Part shown: positions 32,127 to 40,891 of the stretch, in pieces
How the letters are laid out: the number at the start of each line of letters is the position of its first letter
Numbering within the stretch: the stretch's first letter is position 1
Origin: an uncultured Collinsella sp.
GTDB lineage: Bacteria; Actinomycetota; Coriobacteriia; Coriobacteriales; Coriobacteriaceae
NCBI GenBank assembly: GCA_900756765.1
Contig: CAAELE010000007.1
Location: 124,001 to 188,000, forward strand
Length of the DNA stretch: 64,000 nt
Direction of reading: 5' to 3'
The notes under the pieces: model-generated
Database searches by the model: none
What the model saw: the letters and a program-made list of their open reading frames with translations, nothing else
What the model was told of the DNA's origin: nothing
Translations under genes and position numbers: made by a program

Positions 32127-32891
32127 TTAATCGATTGTCCAGTTGAGCAAGCGCTCTTTCACGCGTTCAAACAGCTGCATCACAACGACCAGCACGATCA
32201 CCATAAAGATGAAACCTGCCCAGGCCTCTGCATACAGGCCGTATTCCGTGTACTTCTTGACGAAGAACCCCATGCCGTATTGGGCACCATACATCTCGGC
32301 ATAGACCAGGATCACAAATGAGCCACGCAAGGAGTTGACAAAACCGGCCAGAATCGAGGGGCTCGCGGCCGGCAGAACCACCTTGAAGAGTCGCTTGAAT
32401 CCCGTGAGCCCCAGGACCGCGGCGTTGTCCAGATAGCGCTTATCGATCGTCTGAATGCCCGTGATGGTAGCGAACAGCGTCGACCAGATGGTTCCGAACA
32501 CGACCAAGAACAACGAGGCAGAACGAAAATCAGGCGCTATCAACAGGGCAAACGGCGACAACAAGATCGACGGGACCACGCTGACAGTGTAGACGACCGG
32601 ATGCAACACAGTACGGGCCCGCCTATTTGAGCCCAAGGCGATGCCTATGATGAGAGCGATAATGGTGGCAATGATGACGGCGGGAACAAGCAGCTGAAAC
32701 GACGACACCAGGTTAAGCAGCATGACGTCGACATTGGACAGAAAAGCCTCGATGATTTTGGGAATCGGCGGAAACAGCAGTGCATTGAGCAGCTTGAACT
32801 CGCTGATAACGGCGTAGACCCCGACCATCGCGGCAAAAACCAACGCTGTGATCCAATAGCTTTTTATAAACCCGATCAATTTCTTTGGCAT
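32127..32891 (-). CDS. SsuC/TauC-type ABC transporter permease
   Basis: The 254-residue membrane protein has six hydrophobic segments and the permease EAA-like loop GLTGFKRLFKVVLPAASPSI. It resembles permeases for nitrate, sulfonate or taurine. The ATG at 32891 (MPKKLIGFIK) follows AAAGG with seven-base spacing; the longer frame overlaps the binding-protein gene and is rejected. It works with the binding protein upstream and the ATPase further up. Confidence 0.88.
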   Translation of the reverse strand: MPKKLIGFIKSYWITALVFAAMVGVYAVISEFKLLNALLFPPIPKIIEAFLSNVDVMLLNLVSSFQLLVPAVIIATIIALIIGIALGSNRRARTVLHPVVYTVSVVPSILLSPFALLIAPDFRSASLFLVVFGTIWSTLFATITGIQTIDKRYLDNAAVLGLTGFKRLFKVVLPAASPSILAGFVNSLRGSFVILVYAEMYGAQYGMGFFVKKYTEYGLYAEAWAGFIFMVIVLVVVMQLFERVKERLLNWTID

Positions 32892-32901
32892 ATGAAGACC
32901 T

Positions 32902-34005
32902 TTATGCGTTGTACTGGTCGAAGAACTCCTGGCGGTTCTTCCACCAGTCGGGGTACTCGTCACCGTGCTCGTCGATAACCTCGTCCAGCGCCTTCTTGTA
33001 GAACGAGATATCGATGTGCTTCTCAATATCGATATTCTTGGCGTCGCCGGACACAAAGTCGATCTGCTTCATAACATCCCACGTCTTGAGAACCTGGTTG
33101 TGAACCGGATCGATCGAAATCTTATAGTGATCGTTCTTAAGATAGGCGGCTACGTAGTCCTCAGAGGTGTTGAGCTGCTTGGCCAGAATCGAAACGGATT
33201 CGTCCTTGTTAGCCTGGAAATACGCCTCGGCACGCAGAAGAGCCTTGAGAAGTAGCTTGACCGTAATGGGATTGTCCTTGACAAAGTCCGTGCGCATGTT
33301 CATGCGACAGCAACCATAGGCGGGCATAAGTTCATCGGCGTATACGACGATGTCGACGTCGTCATTCTGGCTGATGGCGTACAGCATGTCGCCGGACATG
33401 TATCCATAGTCGGCCTCGCCGGCCACGACCGCTGCCAGACGGTCCGCAGACGTGTCCGTGGTAACCCAAGTGATGTCCTTCATGGGATCGTGCCCGGCCT
33501 CGAGCATCGCATAGCAGATGGGAATCTGGGGCACCTTATGGGCGATGCACTTTCCGACCAGATCGTCGATTCCATTCCACTTGGTCCCCTTCTTGGCGAT
33601 CAGATACATGCCCTGCAGCATGTAGCCGCCAACGATGGTGAGGTCTTCGCCAGCCGCGATATGTTGGAGCGGACCCACCGTACCCTGGTTGGAGGTGACG
33701 TCGACCTTCCCCGACGTAAGGGCCGCCATGGCATCCGTATCGTTAGCGACGGGGCTCTCGGTCACCTCGAGACCATACTCCTCAAAATAGCCCTTGTCCT
33801 GCGCGAGTGTGACAAAGATATTGCCGCTGTTGGCGCGGCCCCAGCTGATCTGGGAGACCTCGGGCTTTTCGGCAGACGATGATTTTTCCTTGGAAGAGCC
33901 CGTGTCGCCCGAGGCGCCACAGCCCGACAGAGTCGCAGACGAGACGATAAGGCCCAATCCCGCGAACAGGCTACGGCGGCTCAACGGCTGGTTAATGGAT
34001 GTCAT
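32902..34005 (-). CDS. ABC transporter substrate-binding lipoprotein (SsuA/NMT1-like)
   Basis: The 367-residue protein begins with SRRSLFAGLGLIV and a lipobox LSGC, so it should be lipid-anchored outside the membrane. The core LAQDKGYFEEYGLEVTESPV and GKVDVTSNQGTVGPL is typical of SsuA/NMT1-type binding proteins for organic sulfonates, nitrate or thiamine precursors. The ATG at 34005 (MTSINQPLS) has AAAGG about ten bases upstream; an in-frame ATG at 34029 is also possible. The ligand is unknown, and the sugar-acid dehydratase downstream argues that it need not be a sulfonate. Confidence 0.85.
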   Translation of the reverse strand: MTSINQPLSRRSLFAGLGLIVSSATLSGCGASGDTGSSKEKSSSAEKPEVSQISWGRANSGNIFVTLAQDKGYFEEYGLEVTESPVANDTDAMAALTSGKVDVTSNQGTVGPLQHIAAGEDLTIVGGYMLQGMYLIAKKGTKWNGIDDLVGKCIAHKVPQIPICYAMLEAGHDPMKDITWVTTDTSADRLAAVVAGEADYGYMSGDMLYAISQNDDVDIVVYADELMPAYGCCRMNMRTDFVKDNPITVKLLLKALLRAEAYFQANKDESVSILAKQLNTSEDYVAAYLKNDHYKISIDPVHNQVLKTWDVMKQIDFVSGDAKNIDIEKHIDISFYKKALDEVIDEHGDEYPDWWKNRQEFFDQYNA

Positions 34006-34056
34006 GGAACGTTTTCCTTTCTCTTGCATGACGTATTCGTTCCTATATGCAGCGGG

Positions 34057-34845
34057 CTAATCAATACGCCCGTTGATATCCAAATTCATATGACGGATCA
34101 GATCGTTGCGAAGACCCATGAGCACGGAACTCTCGAACAGCCCTTCGCGGGATCTATGCTGATTCGGGTCAATACGGCACTCATAGATGGCGTGGGCGGG
34201 CGACTGACCGAACACGATGATTCTCGAAGCAAGCAACAATGCCTCATCCACGTCATGAGTCACAAAGAACACCGTCTTCCTTTGCTCCTGCCTGTTCCAC
34301 AGTTCCAAAAGAAGGTCCTGCAGACGAGCGCGGGTGACGGCATCGAGTGCGCCGAATGGCTCGTCCATGAGCATGACGGGCGAATCCATTCCAAACGCGC
34401 GGGCGATGGCGCAACGCTGCTTCATTCCGCCCGACAGCTCCTTGGGCAGCTTATCGAACACGTCGGGCGACAATCCCACGGCCTCCAGCATCTCGAGTGC
34501 CTTGGCCTTCAGCTCCGCCTTGTCCGTATCGGGAAACTTCTGCTTCAGGGCGAGCACGATATTCTTGCCTGCTGTCATCCAGGGAAAAAGCCCGTAATCT
34601 TGAAACACCACCGCGCGATCGGGACCGGCGCCCTTAATGGTCTCTCCGAACATGGAGATCGATCCTCCCGTTGGAGTCTCGAGTCCGGCCAAAAGCCTCA
34701 GAAACGTCGACTTACCGCAACCGGATTGCCCGAGGATGCAGACGAATTCGCCTTCATCGACCCGCATGGAAACATCCTCAAGAATCGTTTTTTCAGAGCC
34801 GGGATACGTGAATTTGAGCTGGTCAACTTGAACCGCAGGGTGCAT
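34057..34845 (-). CDS. SsuB/TauB-type ABC transporter ATPase
   Basis: The 262-residue ATPase powers the importer. The Walker A motif is GQSGCGKST, the signature LSGGMKQR, Walker B VMLMDEP and the switch His in FVTHDVDEAL. The Q-loop is FQDYGLFPW. It is the first gene of a four-gene operon (ATPase, binding protein, permease, dehydratase). Its ATG lies about 180 bases from the upstream gene, leaving room for a promoter. Confidence 0.9.
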   Translation of the reverse strand: MHPAVQVDQLKFTYPGSEKTILEDVSMRVDEGEFVCILGQSGCGKSTFLRLLAGLETPTGGSISMFGETIKGAGPDRAVVFQDYGLFPWMTAGKNIVLALKQKFPDTDKAELKAKALEMLEAVGLSPDVFDKLPKELSGGMKQRCAIARAFGMDSPVMLMDEPFGALDAVTRARLQDLLLELWNRQEQRKTVFFVTHDVDEALLLASRIIVFGQSPAHAIYECRIDPNQHRSREGLFESSVLMGLRNDLIRHMNLDINGRID

Positions 34846-35025
34846 AGACTCGATAATCCTTTCGCTGTAGCTGCCTTGCCCGCGATGCGCTTCCGCGGGA
34901 CTATAGACCTATCTATTCAGTAGGTTTACTTAACAAATAAAGCGCTCCCCTTCGTGAAATCGTAGGCAACGAGCGCACAGGTCGCGCGACCCCCTCTTCG
35001 AATGGTGCCGCGCGATCCGATTACC

Positions 35026-36309
35026 CTAAATCGTCTCGAGGAAGGCCTCAATACGGGTCTGGAGCTGGCCGGCATCCTCGCCGGCATAATCCGTGGTGAT
35101 ATGCATAAACGGAATGCCCGCCTCCTCGGCGGCCTTCTCCACGGCAAACGACTCCATCTCGTAGAGCGTGCAGAACTGCAGGGCCACGTCGACGATGCCG
35201 TCGGCATGCAGGTCTTTGGCCATCTGGACAATGTCCTTCATACGCTGGTCGTTGGGCGTAAAGACGGCGCAGTTGATCTTAAAGTAGCGCTCGGCGATGG
35301 CATCAAGCATCTCGTCGACCGTCTCACCGGACTCGTCGACCAGATCCTTGTAGTAGCGCGAACCTGTGCAGGACTCCTCGCCCACCACGACGCCGCCGGC
35401 CTTCTCGATGAGGTTGAACAGCTTCCAGTTGGGCACGGCCATGGGCGTGCCGGTGTACAGGATGCGCTTGGTCCCCTTGGGCGCCACGCCCTCGCCGGCC
35501 TCGACACGCTGCTCGCACTCAGCCGCCATATCGTTAATGGCTCCGGTCAGACGCGGCGTGTCGTCCATAAAGGCGGCCTGAACGGTCAGCAGGCTGTCGA
35601 GACCGCTGATGGGCGCTGGGTCGGCAGCGCGCGTGGCAGCGAGGCGCTGCAGGGCGCGACGCTTCTCATTGACGGCGTGGATGGCGGCTTTGAGGCGCTC
35701 AGGCGTAATCGTGACGCCGCACTCTTTCTCGATCTTGGCGGCGAGCTTCTTGACCTCGGCCTTCCAGGTCACGAGCGTCGACTCGTCGTGTACATTGGGG
35801 ATATCCATGACGTACATGTTCTTTTGCGTGGCAAAGAACTCGTAGGCCTTCTTCTTGCCATCGCAGGTGTTCTCGCCTACCACCAGGTCGCTCGACTCGA
35901 TGTAGGGGCAGACCTCGCCCAGCTTAAAGCCGGCAAAGCTCTTGATAAGCGGACAGGTGTTGCGCGGCAGGTGCTCCTCGACCTTATCGGTTGCCCAATC
36001 GGCACCAGAGCACAGACCCACGGGGATACCGTCACAGGCAAGCACGATCTCCTCGGGCACGTAGACGCAGAACGAGCCCACGATCTTGGTGGCCTCGCCA
36101 GCCTCCTTCTTGTCGAGCATCTCCTTAATACGGCCGCTATGGATGTTGGTGGCCACAAAGTCCAGATAGGACGTGGACTTGGGGCGATTGTTCTGCGTCA
36201 GGAACATATCGCCGTACATCTGGCCCACGGCGCCCAGCAGCATGTCGTGGTCGGCAAGATTCATGCCGAGGCTCTCCCACATCGGATGGAAATCGAATTC
36301 TTCAGCCAT
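35026..36309 (-). CDS. 2-hydroxyacyl-CoA dehydratase-family (HgdB/YjiM-like) protein, paralogue 2
   Basis: The 427-residue protein is a diverged paralogue of the one at 29638-30801. Shared motifs are CVYVPEEIVLACDGIPV, NTCPLIKSFAGFKLGEVCP, GENTCDGKKKAYE and INCAVFTPNDQR. It has a 40-residue N-terminal extension. The GCPVGG cysteine of paralogue 1 is replaced by TGTPMAVPN, and CMDDC by GEESC, so the metal cluster environment probably differs. No activator gene adjoins; the ASKHA protein at 28793 is the nearest. Substrate unknown. Confidence 0.82.
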   Translation of the reverse strand: MAEEFDFHPMWESLGMNLADHDMLLGAVGQMYGDMFLTQNNRPKSTSYLDFVATNIHSGRIKEMLDKKEAGEATKIVGSFCVYVPEEIVLACDGIPVGLCSGADWATDKVEEHLPRNTCPLIKSFAGFKLGEVCPYIESSDLVVGENTCDGKKKAYEFFATQKNMYVMDIPNVHDESTLVTWKAEVKKLAAKIEKECGVTITPERLKAAIHAVNEKRRALQRLAATRAADPAPISGLDSLLTVQAAFMDDTPRLTGAINDMAAECEQRVEAGEGVAPKGTKRILYTGTPMAVPNWKLFNLIEKAGGVVVGEESCTGSRYYKDLVDESGETVDEMLDAIAERYFKINCAVFTPNDQRMKDIVQMAKDLHADGIVDVALQFCTLYEMESFAVEKAAEEAGIPFMHITTDYAGEDAGQLQTRIEAFLETI

Positions 36310-36468
36310 GACGGTTCCCCTCTCGAACCAAAAATGGATAACAGCGGTATCGATGCACGACGGACGGCGATTGCCCGGCTGTGCTCAAACCCGGAATTTT
36401 AGGGAACCTGCTTTGCGGTCGATTATTTAGTTGTGCGTCGTCTCTCCCGGAGCCGTGAACATACCTGC

Positions 36469-36537
36469 TCATATGCGACTCCGAGCCATATACAGGGCGC
36501 GCGCGGCAACGCGGCGAATGTATGTCGTCTGCGGCAT
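36469..36537 (-). CDS. Possible 22-residue leader peptide upstream of the paralogue-2 gene
   Basis: An ATG at 36537 is preceded by AAGGAGGGTGCGCAT, a near-perfect ribosome site. The frame reads MPQTTYIRRVAARALYMARS then two residues and stop. Its TGA overlaps a second ATG (ATGA) that opens a 56-codon frame running to the start of the HgdB-like gene. The peptide is rich in Arg and Ala and has no recognised family. The ribosome site is the only strong evidence; it may be translated by chance. Confidence 0.35.
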   Translation of the reverse strand: MPQTTYIRRVAARALYMARSRI

Positions 36538-36692
36538 ATGCGCACCCTCCTTAACCAGTCAAGATCAACTATATCAGCGGTCATCGTCCAGACGAACACC
36601 GTTGACATTCGTACGACAGCATCGTGTGCCGTGGTTTAATAAATAATTATCTTGATTGATAAGAGCTTGTCATTCCTCATTCGGCGAACGGC

Positions 36693-36729
36693 AAAAACAA
36701 AGCCGCCGAGGCTTATATCCCCCGACGGC
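36693..36729 (-). terminator. Rho-independent terminator after modC
   Basis: GCCGCCGAGG (36702-36711) pairs with CCCCGACGGC (36720-36729), ten pairs with two G-U. On the minus strand the tail is TTTGTTTTT. It ends the molybdate operon 12 bases after the modC stop. Confidence 0.8.
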
Positions 36730-36740
36730 ATTACCCGGCG

Positions 36741-37811
36741 CTATCGACAAACCAAATGGATCCTGCTGGCATCAAAATGCATGCGCAGCGTCTCGCCTGC
36801 TTGCGGCAGCTCGTCGACAGGCATGCCCACTTTGTTGACCTTCCACTGCAGGCGCGTGGGCGCATCGACGCGCGGCACGTCTAACAGCACCAAGCGCTCA
36901 AAACGCGAATCGCTCACGCGGGCCACATGCAGGTCGTAGCTGTTGCGACCCCGCTCGGCACGGTTGTCAACATGGAAGTAGCTTGCGCGAATGCCCAGGT
37001 ACGCCACATTATCGGGAACCTCGCGACCCACGTTAAAGGTCATACCCCAGTCGAGGGCCTCAACTTCTTCGTCGCCGATCTTGCGCGCCCGGCTTGTGTT
37101 CTTGCAGCCCGTCAGGCGCAGTGCCGCCAGCGTCTGCGGACGGCGGACCACGTCCTCGACGGAGCCAATCTCCTCAACATGCCCGTCGTGCATCACGCAG
37201 ATGCGCTGGCACAGGCGGCATGCCTCGTCGATGTCGTGGCTCACGTAGAGCACGGTGCGGTTGCATACATCGAACAAGTCGAGCATGTTCTGCTCAAGGG
37301 CGCTTTTGAGGTACGCATCGAGCGCGCTCATGGGCTCGTCGAACATAAAGATGCCCGGATGCGCCGCCACCATGCGGGCAAGCGCCACACGTTGCTGCTG
37401 ACCGCCCGAGAGTCGCGCGGGATAGCGGTCGACAAAATTGGCCAGACCGAAAATGCCCAGATAGCACTCAGCGAGCTTTTTGCGCGCGGCGGCGTCGCCC
37501 GCATCCTTTACGCCAGCGCACACGTTATCGGCCACCGTCATGTTAGGAAACAGCTGATAGTTTTGGAACAGCAGGGCGCATTTTCGCTCCTGGGGCGACA
37601 GGTTGATGCCCGCCGCCGAGTCAAAAAAGGTCACGCCGTTGACGACAATCTTGCCCTCGTCGGGCGTCTCCACGCCGGCAATGCAGCGAAGTGTACAGCT
37701 CTTGCCGCATCCGGAGGCGCCGAGCAGCGCCACACGTTCCTCTCCAGCCTCAAGCTGCATATCGAGCATAAACCCGGGGTAGCGTTTTTTGATATCCAGA
37801 GCGAGCGACAT
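36741..37811 (-). CDS. modC: Molybdate ABC transporter ATPase ModC
   Basis: ModC powers molybdate import. The 356-residue protein has Walker A GASGCGKS, signature LSGGQQQR and Walker B IFMFDEPMSALD. The C-terminal third (from about residue 235) is the extra ligand-sensing region typical of ModC/PotA-type ATPases. It starts three bases after modB, so the genes are coupled. Molybdate is needed for FdhF and the other molybdopterin enzyme in this window. Sulfate or tungstate specificity cannot be excluded by sequence alone. Confidence 0.88.
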   Translation of the reverse strand: MSLALDIKKRYPGFMLDMQLEAGEERVALLGASGCGKSCTLRCIAGVETPDEGKIVVNGVTFFDSAAGINLSPQERKCALLFQNYQLFPNMTVADNVCAGVKDAGDAAARKKLAECYLGIFGLANFVDRYPARLSGGQQQRVALARMVAAHPGIFMFDEPMSALDAYLKSALEQNMLDLFDVCNRTVLYVSHDIDEACRLCQRICVMHDGHVEEIGSVEDVVRRPQTLAALRLTGCKNTSRARKIGDEEVEALDWGMTFNVGREVPDNVAYLGIRASYFHVDNRAERGRNSYDLHVARVSDSRFERLVLLDVPRVDAPTRLQWKVNKVGMPVDELPQAGETLRMHFDASRIHLVCR

Positions 37812-37814
37812 AGC

Positions 37815-39257
37815 TTATCGACCTCCCTGCGGCACCGCGTCATCGCGCATAAGCTCGGCCAGCGCCTCGCGATCGATACGCAGCGCATCGCCGCCGACTG
37901 GGTCGAGCGAATCGGTCTGGCCGCCCAGCTGCTTGGCCTGCTTGCGCTCCGCACGGGACAGGCCACGCTCGCGATACTTTTGCGAATGCGCCGTGTACAT
38001 GTTAATGAACAGGATGACCAGGAAGCTGAACGCTATTACGACGACGGCCCAAAAGAGGGCCACCGACGTGTTGCCGCCCATCCATTCAAAGTAGATGGCG
38101 ATAGGAATGGTCTGGGTAATGCCGGCGTAGTTGCCCGCAAAAAACAGGGTGCAGCCAAACTCACCCATGGCACGCGCGAAGGCGAGCACCGTGCCGGCGG
38201 CAATCGAGGGCCATCCAAGCGGCATCATAAGCTTGGTGAAGATGCGACGTTCGGACCATCCCAGCGTGCGCGCCGCATCGAGCATCTGCGTGTCGAGGCT
38301 CTCGAAGGCTCCGACCGCCGTGCGGTAGACCAGCGGAAACGACACCACCACGGCAGAGATCACCGTCGCAGGCCAGGTAAAGACGATCGAGATGCCGTGC
38401 GCGATGAGCCACTGGCCCACCCCGGTCGAGCGGCCAAACAGCATGAGGAGCAGAAAGCCGCAGACCGTGGGCGGCAGCACCATAGGAATCGTAAAGACCG
38501 AATCGAGCAGGCCCTTGATGCGACTCGAGGTACCCATAGTCTTCCACGCGGCGAACAGGCCCAGCGCAAAGGAGATCAGCAGGGCAAGACCGCTCGTTTT
38601 AATGGACACCCAAAACGGGCGATAGTCGATGTCGCCCAAAAAGGAAGCCAGAGAGGTCAAGGGCCCCTGCTCATCCCGCAACACGACAGACGATGCCTCT
38701 ACCATTTGAGCGCTATCAAGCCAACGCGCACCGCCCTTGGCATTACCCGAGGCTGATGCAATCACCACATAGCGGTCCCCATCCGCACCGCGCTCGTCAA
38801 AGCCATAGGTATACCCGCCGGCATCGAACGTTGTTTCCGCCGTGACATACCAAGGAAAATCCACGTCCCCTAGCTGCGCACCTCCCATGCAGTTTGCGCT
38901 GTCGAGCTCACAGACGAGGGCCTTGAGACCCGATACGCACTCGTTGTCCTGCGGATCCAATCCATATTTCTCGACCGCCTTGGGCGATATCCACACCACA
39001 ACGCGATCGGCAGCAGGCGCCACTACAAGGTCCACGTCCTCGTCAACGGGAAACCGGTAGCCCTCAGGCTGGCCCTCCATGGCACGAGCGGTCCCTCTGG
39101 CCAACCGCTCAAAACCCTCGATCCCATAGGAAAGCCCATGAGCGGTCGCAGCAACCTGGGCCCCGTCCTCAGTGTCCCCAGCAAACGCAAATCCCGGCAC
39201 CCAGCAAAGCGCGAAGGTCAAAGCACAGGCGACAAGCATGCGGAATCTATTAAGCAC
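37815..39257 (-). CDS. modB: Molybdate ABC permease ModB with an unusual N-terminal ectodomain
   Basis: The C-terminal half is a normal ModB permease with helices and the loop GWSERRIFTKLMMPLGWPSI. It is preceded by a signal-like segment (MLVACALTFALCWVPGFAFA) and about 190 residues predicted to be outside the membrane, giving 480 residues against roughly 230 for usual ModB. The extra domain has no recognised family and two cysteines (NECV, SANCMGG) that could pair. A 55-residue basic tail follows the permease. The GTG start at 39257 is favoured by GGAG six bases upstream; an ATG at 39239 is possible. It is followed by modC and preceded by modA. Confidence 0.82.
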   Translation of the reverse strand: MLNRFRMLVACALTFALCWVPGFAFAGDTEDGAQVAATAHGLSYGIEGFERLARGTARAMEGQPEGYRFPVDEDVDLVVAPAADRVVVWISPKAVEKYGLDPQDNECVSGLKALVCELDSANCMGGAQLGDVDFPWYVTAETTFDAGGYTYGFDERGADGDRYVVIASASGNAKGGARWLDSAQMVEASSVVLRDEQGPLTSLASFLGDIDYRPFWVSIKTSGLALLISFALGLFAAWKTMGTSSRIKGLLDSVFTIPMVLPPTVCGFLLLMLFGRSTGVGQWLIAHGISIVFTWPATVISAVVVSFPLVYRTAVGAFESLDTQMLDAARTLGWSERRIFTKLMMPLGWPSIAAGTVLAFARAMGEFGCTLFFAGNYAGITQTIPIAIYFEWMGGNTSVALFWAVVVIAFSFLVILFINMYTAHSQKYRERGLSRAERKQAKQLGGQTDSLDPVGGDALRIDREALAELMRDDAVPQGGR

Positions 39258-39325
39258 GAAAAGCTCCAAGCGAATACAAGGACGGAGTGAAACACAAAAC
39301 GATGGAATTATCGCGCCAAGCCGCA

Positions 39326-40198
39326 CTACGCGGAAAGCTCAAAGCCGTACTTAGCCCAAATCTTCTGAGCCTTCTTGTTGGACAGGCAAAAGTCGATGAA
39401 CGCCTTGGCTTCGTCGGCATGCTCGGAGCTCTCGGCAACGGCACCCGGGTACACGATGGGCTTATGCGAATCCTCAGGGCACACGAAGGCCTCCTCGATG
39501 CCGTCGTAGCGGAAGATATCGGAGCTGTAGACAAAACCGGCCACGCAGTCGCCTGTGGACACATAGGCGGCGGCGGTACCAACTTTGTCGGCCAGTGCGA
39601 CCTTGTCGGCGATCTCGGGGGCGTACTCGCCGTCGTCGCCCTCGGTGCCGGTGTAGAGGCCCACGGAGGCCAGGGCCTGGTTGGCGTACTTGCCGGCGGG
39701 AACGGTCTTGGCGTCGCCGATGGCGATCTTGCCGTCCAGGTTCGCGACGTCGGCGATTGCCTCGACCTTGGTGCCGGAGCCCTCGGCGCGAATGATCACG
39801 AGGTCGTTGACGAACATATCCTCACGGGTGTCGGCGTCGACGAGCTCGGCGGCTTCGGCGTCGTCCATGGTGCCCTTGGAGGCTGTGATGAGCACGTCGA
39901 CGGCGGCACCGGCGCGCATCTGCTCAACGAGGTCGCCAGACGCCTTAAACTGCGTGTCGGCAAACGTGGCGCCGGTCTGCTCGGTGTAGAGCTCCTGGAC
40001 CTCGGGCAGAGCCTTCTCGAGCGAGTTGGCGGCAAAGACCTGCAGCTCGACAGCCTTCTTGGAAGATGCCTTAGCAGAACCGGCATCGGATCCGGCCGGC
40101 TCGGACGTCTTGCTGCCCGAGCAGCCGGCAAGACCAAGGCCGGCAGCGGCGACAGCAGAAAGCGAGACGAATCCGCGGCGAGAAACCATATCGAACAT
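39326..40198 (-). CDS. modA: Molybdate-binding lipoprotein ModA
   Basis: The 290-residue binding protein starts VSRRGFVSLSAVAAAGLGL and has lipobox LAGC, so it is a membrane-anchored lipoprotein. The mature part has the ModA pattern VFAANSLEKALPEV, FKASGDLVEQMRAGAAVDV, GDAKTVPAGKYANQAL and VYPGAVAESSE. The ATG at 40198 follows AAAGGG. It is the first gene of modABC. The preceding AT-rich gap may hold the control site. Confidence 0.92.
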   Translation of the reverse strand: MFDMVSRRGFVSLSAVAAAGLGLAGCSGSKTSEPAGSDAGSAKASSKKAVELQVFAANSLEKALPEVQELYTEQTGATFADTQFKASGDLVEQMRAGAAVDVLITASKGTMDDAEAAELVDADTREDMFVNDLVIIRAEGSGTKVEAIADVANLDGKIAIGDAKTVPAGKYANQALASVGLYTGTEGDDGEYAPEIADKVALADKVGTAAAYVSTGDCVAGFVYSSDIFRYDGIEEAFVCPEDSHKPIVYPGAVAESSEHADEAKAFIDFCLSNKKAQKIWAKYGFELSA

Positions 40199-40273
40199 GT
40201 TCAACCCTTTCGAATGCTACGCCCGGACACCCCGACGCGGGCTTTATTCTATAATTAGATTATACTTCGGTGC

Positions 40274-40298
40274 GAATAATGATTATGAGGAATTATTC
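40274..40298. promoter_or_regulatory. AT-rich inverted repeat upstream of modA
   Basis: GAATAAT (40274-40280) and ATTATTC (40292-40298) are separated by 11 bases. They lie 76-100 bases before the modA ATG in a low-GC stretch that also carries ATAATTAGATTATA. A ModE-like or other repressor site is possible; no ModE gene is in the window. Confidence 0.35.
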
Positions 40299-40351
40299 TC
40301 GTCTGAGAATATAGTTTCGAGCTAGCGTGCACCTCGGCGTCGCTTCGGCGG

Positions 40352-40388
40352 AAAACAAAGGCGGAGCAGCCATTCAGGTCGCCCCGCC
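40352..40388 (-). terminator. Terminator after mogA
   Basis: GGCGGAGC (40360 onward) pairs with GCCCCGCC (to 40388) imperfectly. The minus-strand tail is TTTGTTTTCC. It separates moeA-mogA from modABC. Confidence 0.6.
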
Positions 40389-40401
40389 GCAGGTAAACCG
40401 C

Positions 40402-40881
40402 TTAGTTGGTATGTCCGCCGCCCGCTGTCATCTGAGCCGCATGCTCCAGCTGGTCTGCTATGGCCTCCCAGCTTTCGCGGGCGGCCTTCGTAGAACCGGG
40501 AAAGTTTACGACAAGTGTATGACCTCGTTGCATGCAAATAGCGCGCGAGAGCATAGCGCGGCGCGTCTTGGTCATGGAGTACGCACGGATTGCCTCTGCA
40601 ATACCAGGCACATCGCGGTCGCAGACGGCACGCGTCGCCTCGGGCGTCACGTCGTGCATCGAAAGCCCCGTGCCGCCGCAGGTGAGCACGACATTGGCGT
40701 GGCACCCATCGGCGGCTTCCACAATGGCATCACCGATCTCGCTGACGTCGTCGCGCACGACCACATGCGAGGCGACCGTCCAGCCCTGCGCCACGATGAG
40801 TTCCTCGAGTGCGGCTCCAGCCTCGTCCTGGGCAAGATCGCGCGTATCCGAGCACGTCACAATCGAAATCTTCAACTCCAT
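40402..40881 (-). CDS. mogA: Molybdopterin adenylyltransferase, MogA/MoaB family
   Basis: The 159-residue protein activates molybdopterin with AMP before metal insertion. It has the family motifs LTCGGTGLSMHDVTPEATRA and VVNFPGSTKAARESW. The ATG at 40881 (MELKISIVTCSD) has AGGAGG six bases upstream. It lies ten bases after moeA. MogA and MoaB cannot be separated safely by eye, but both act at this step. Confidence 0.88.
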   Translation of the reverse strand: MELKISIVTCSDTRDLAQDEAGAALEELIVAQGWTVASHVVVRDDVSEIGDAIVEAADGCHANVVLTCGGTGLSMHDVTPEATRAVCDRDVPGIAEAIRAYSMTKTRRAMLSRAICMQRGHTLVVNFPGSTKAARESWEAIADQLEHAAQMTAGGGHTN

Positions 40882-40891
40882 AGCATTCCTC

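Larger units (their letters stand above)
36310..36740. other. Intergenic region before the paralogue-2 gene
   Basis: These 430 bases hold a possible 22-codon leader frame with a strong ribosome site and the modC terminator. AT-rich stretches near 36640 (TTAATAAATAATTATC) may contain the promoter. No other gene is seen. Confidence 0.5.
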
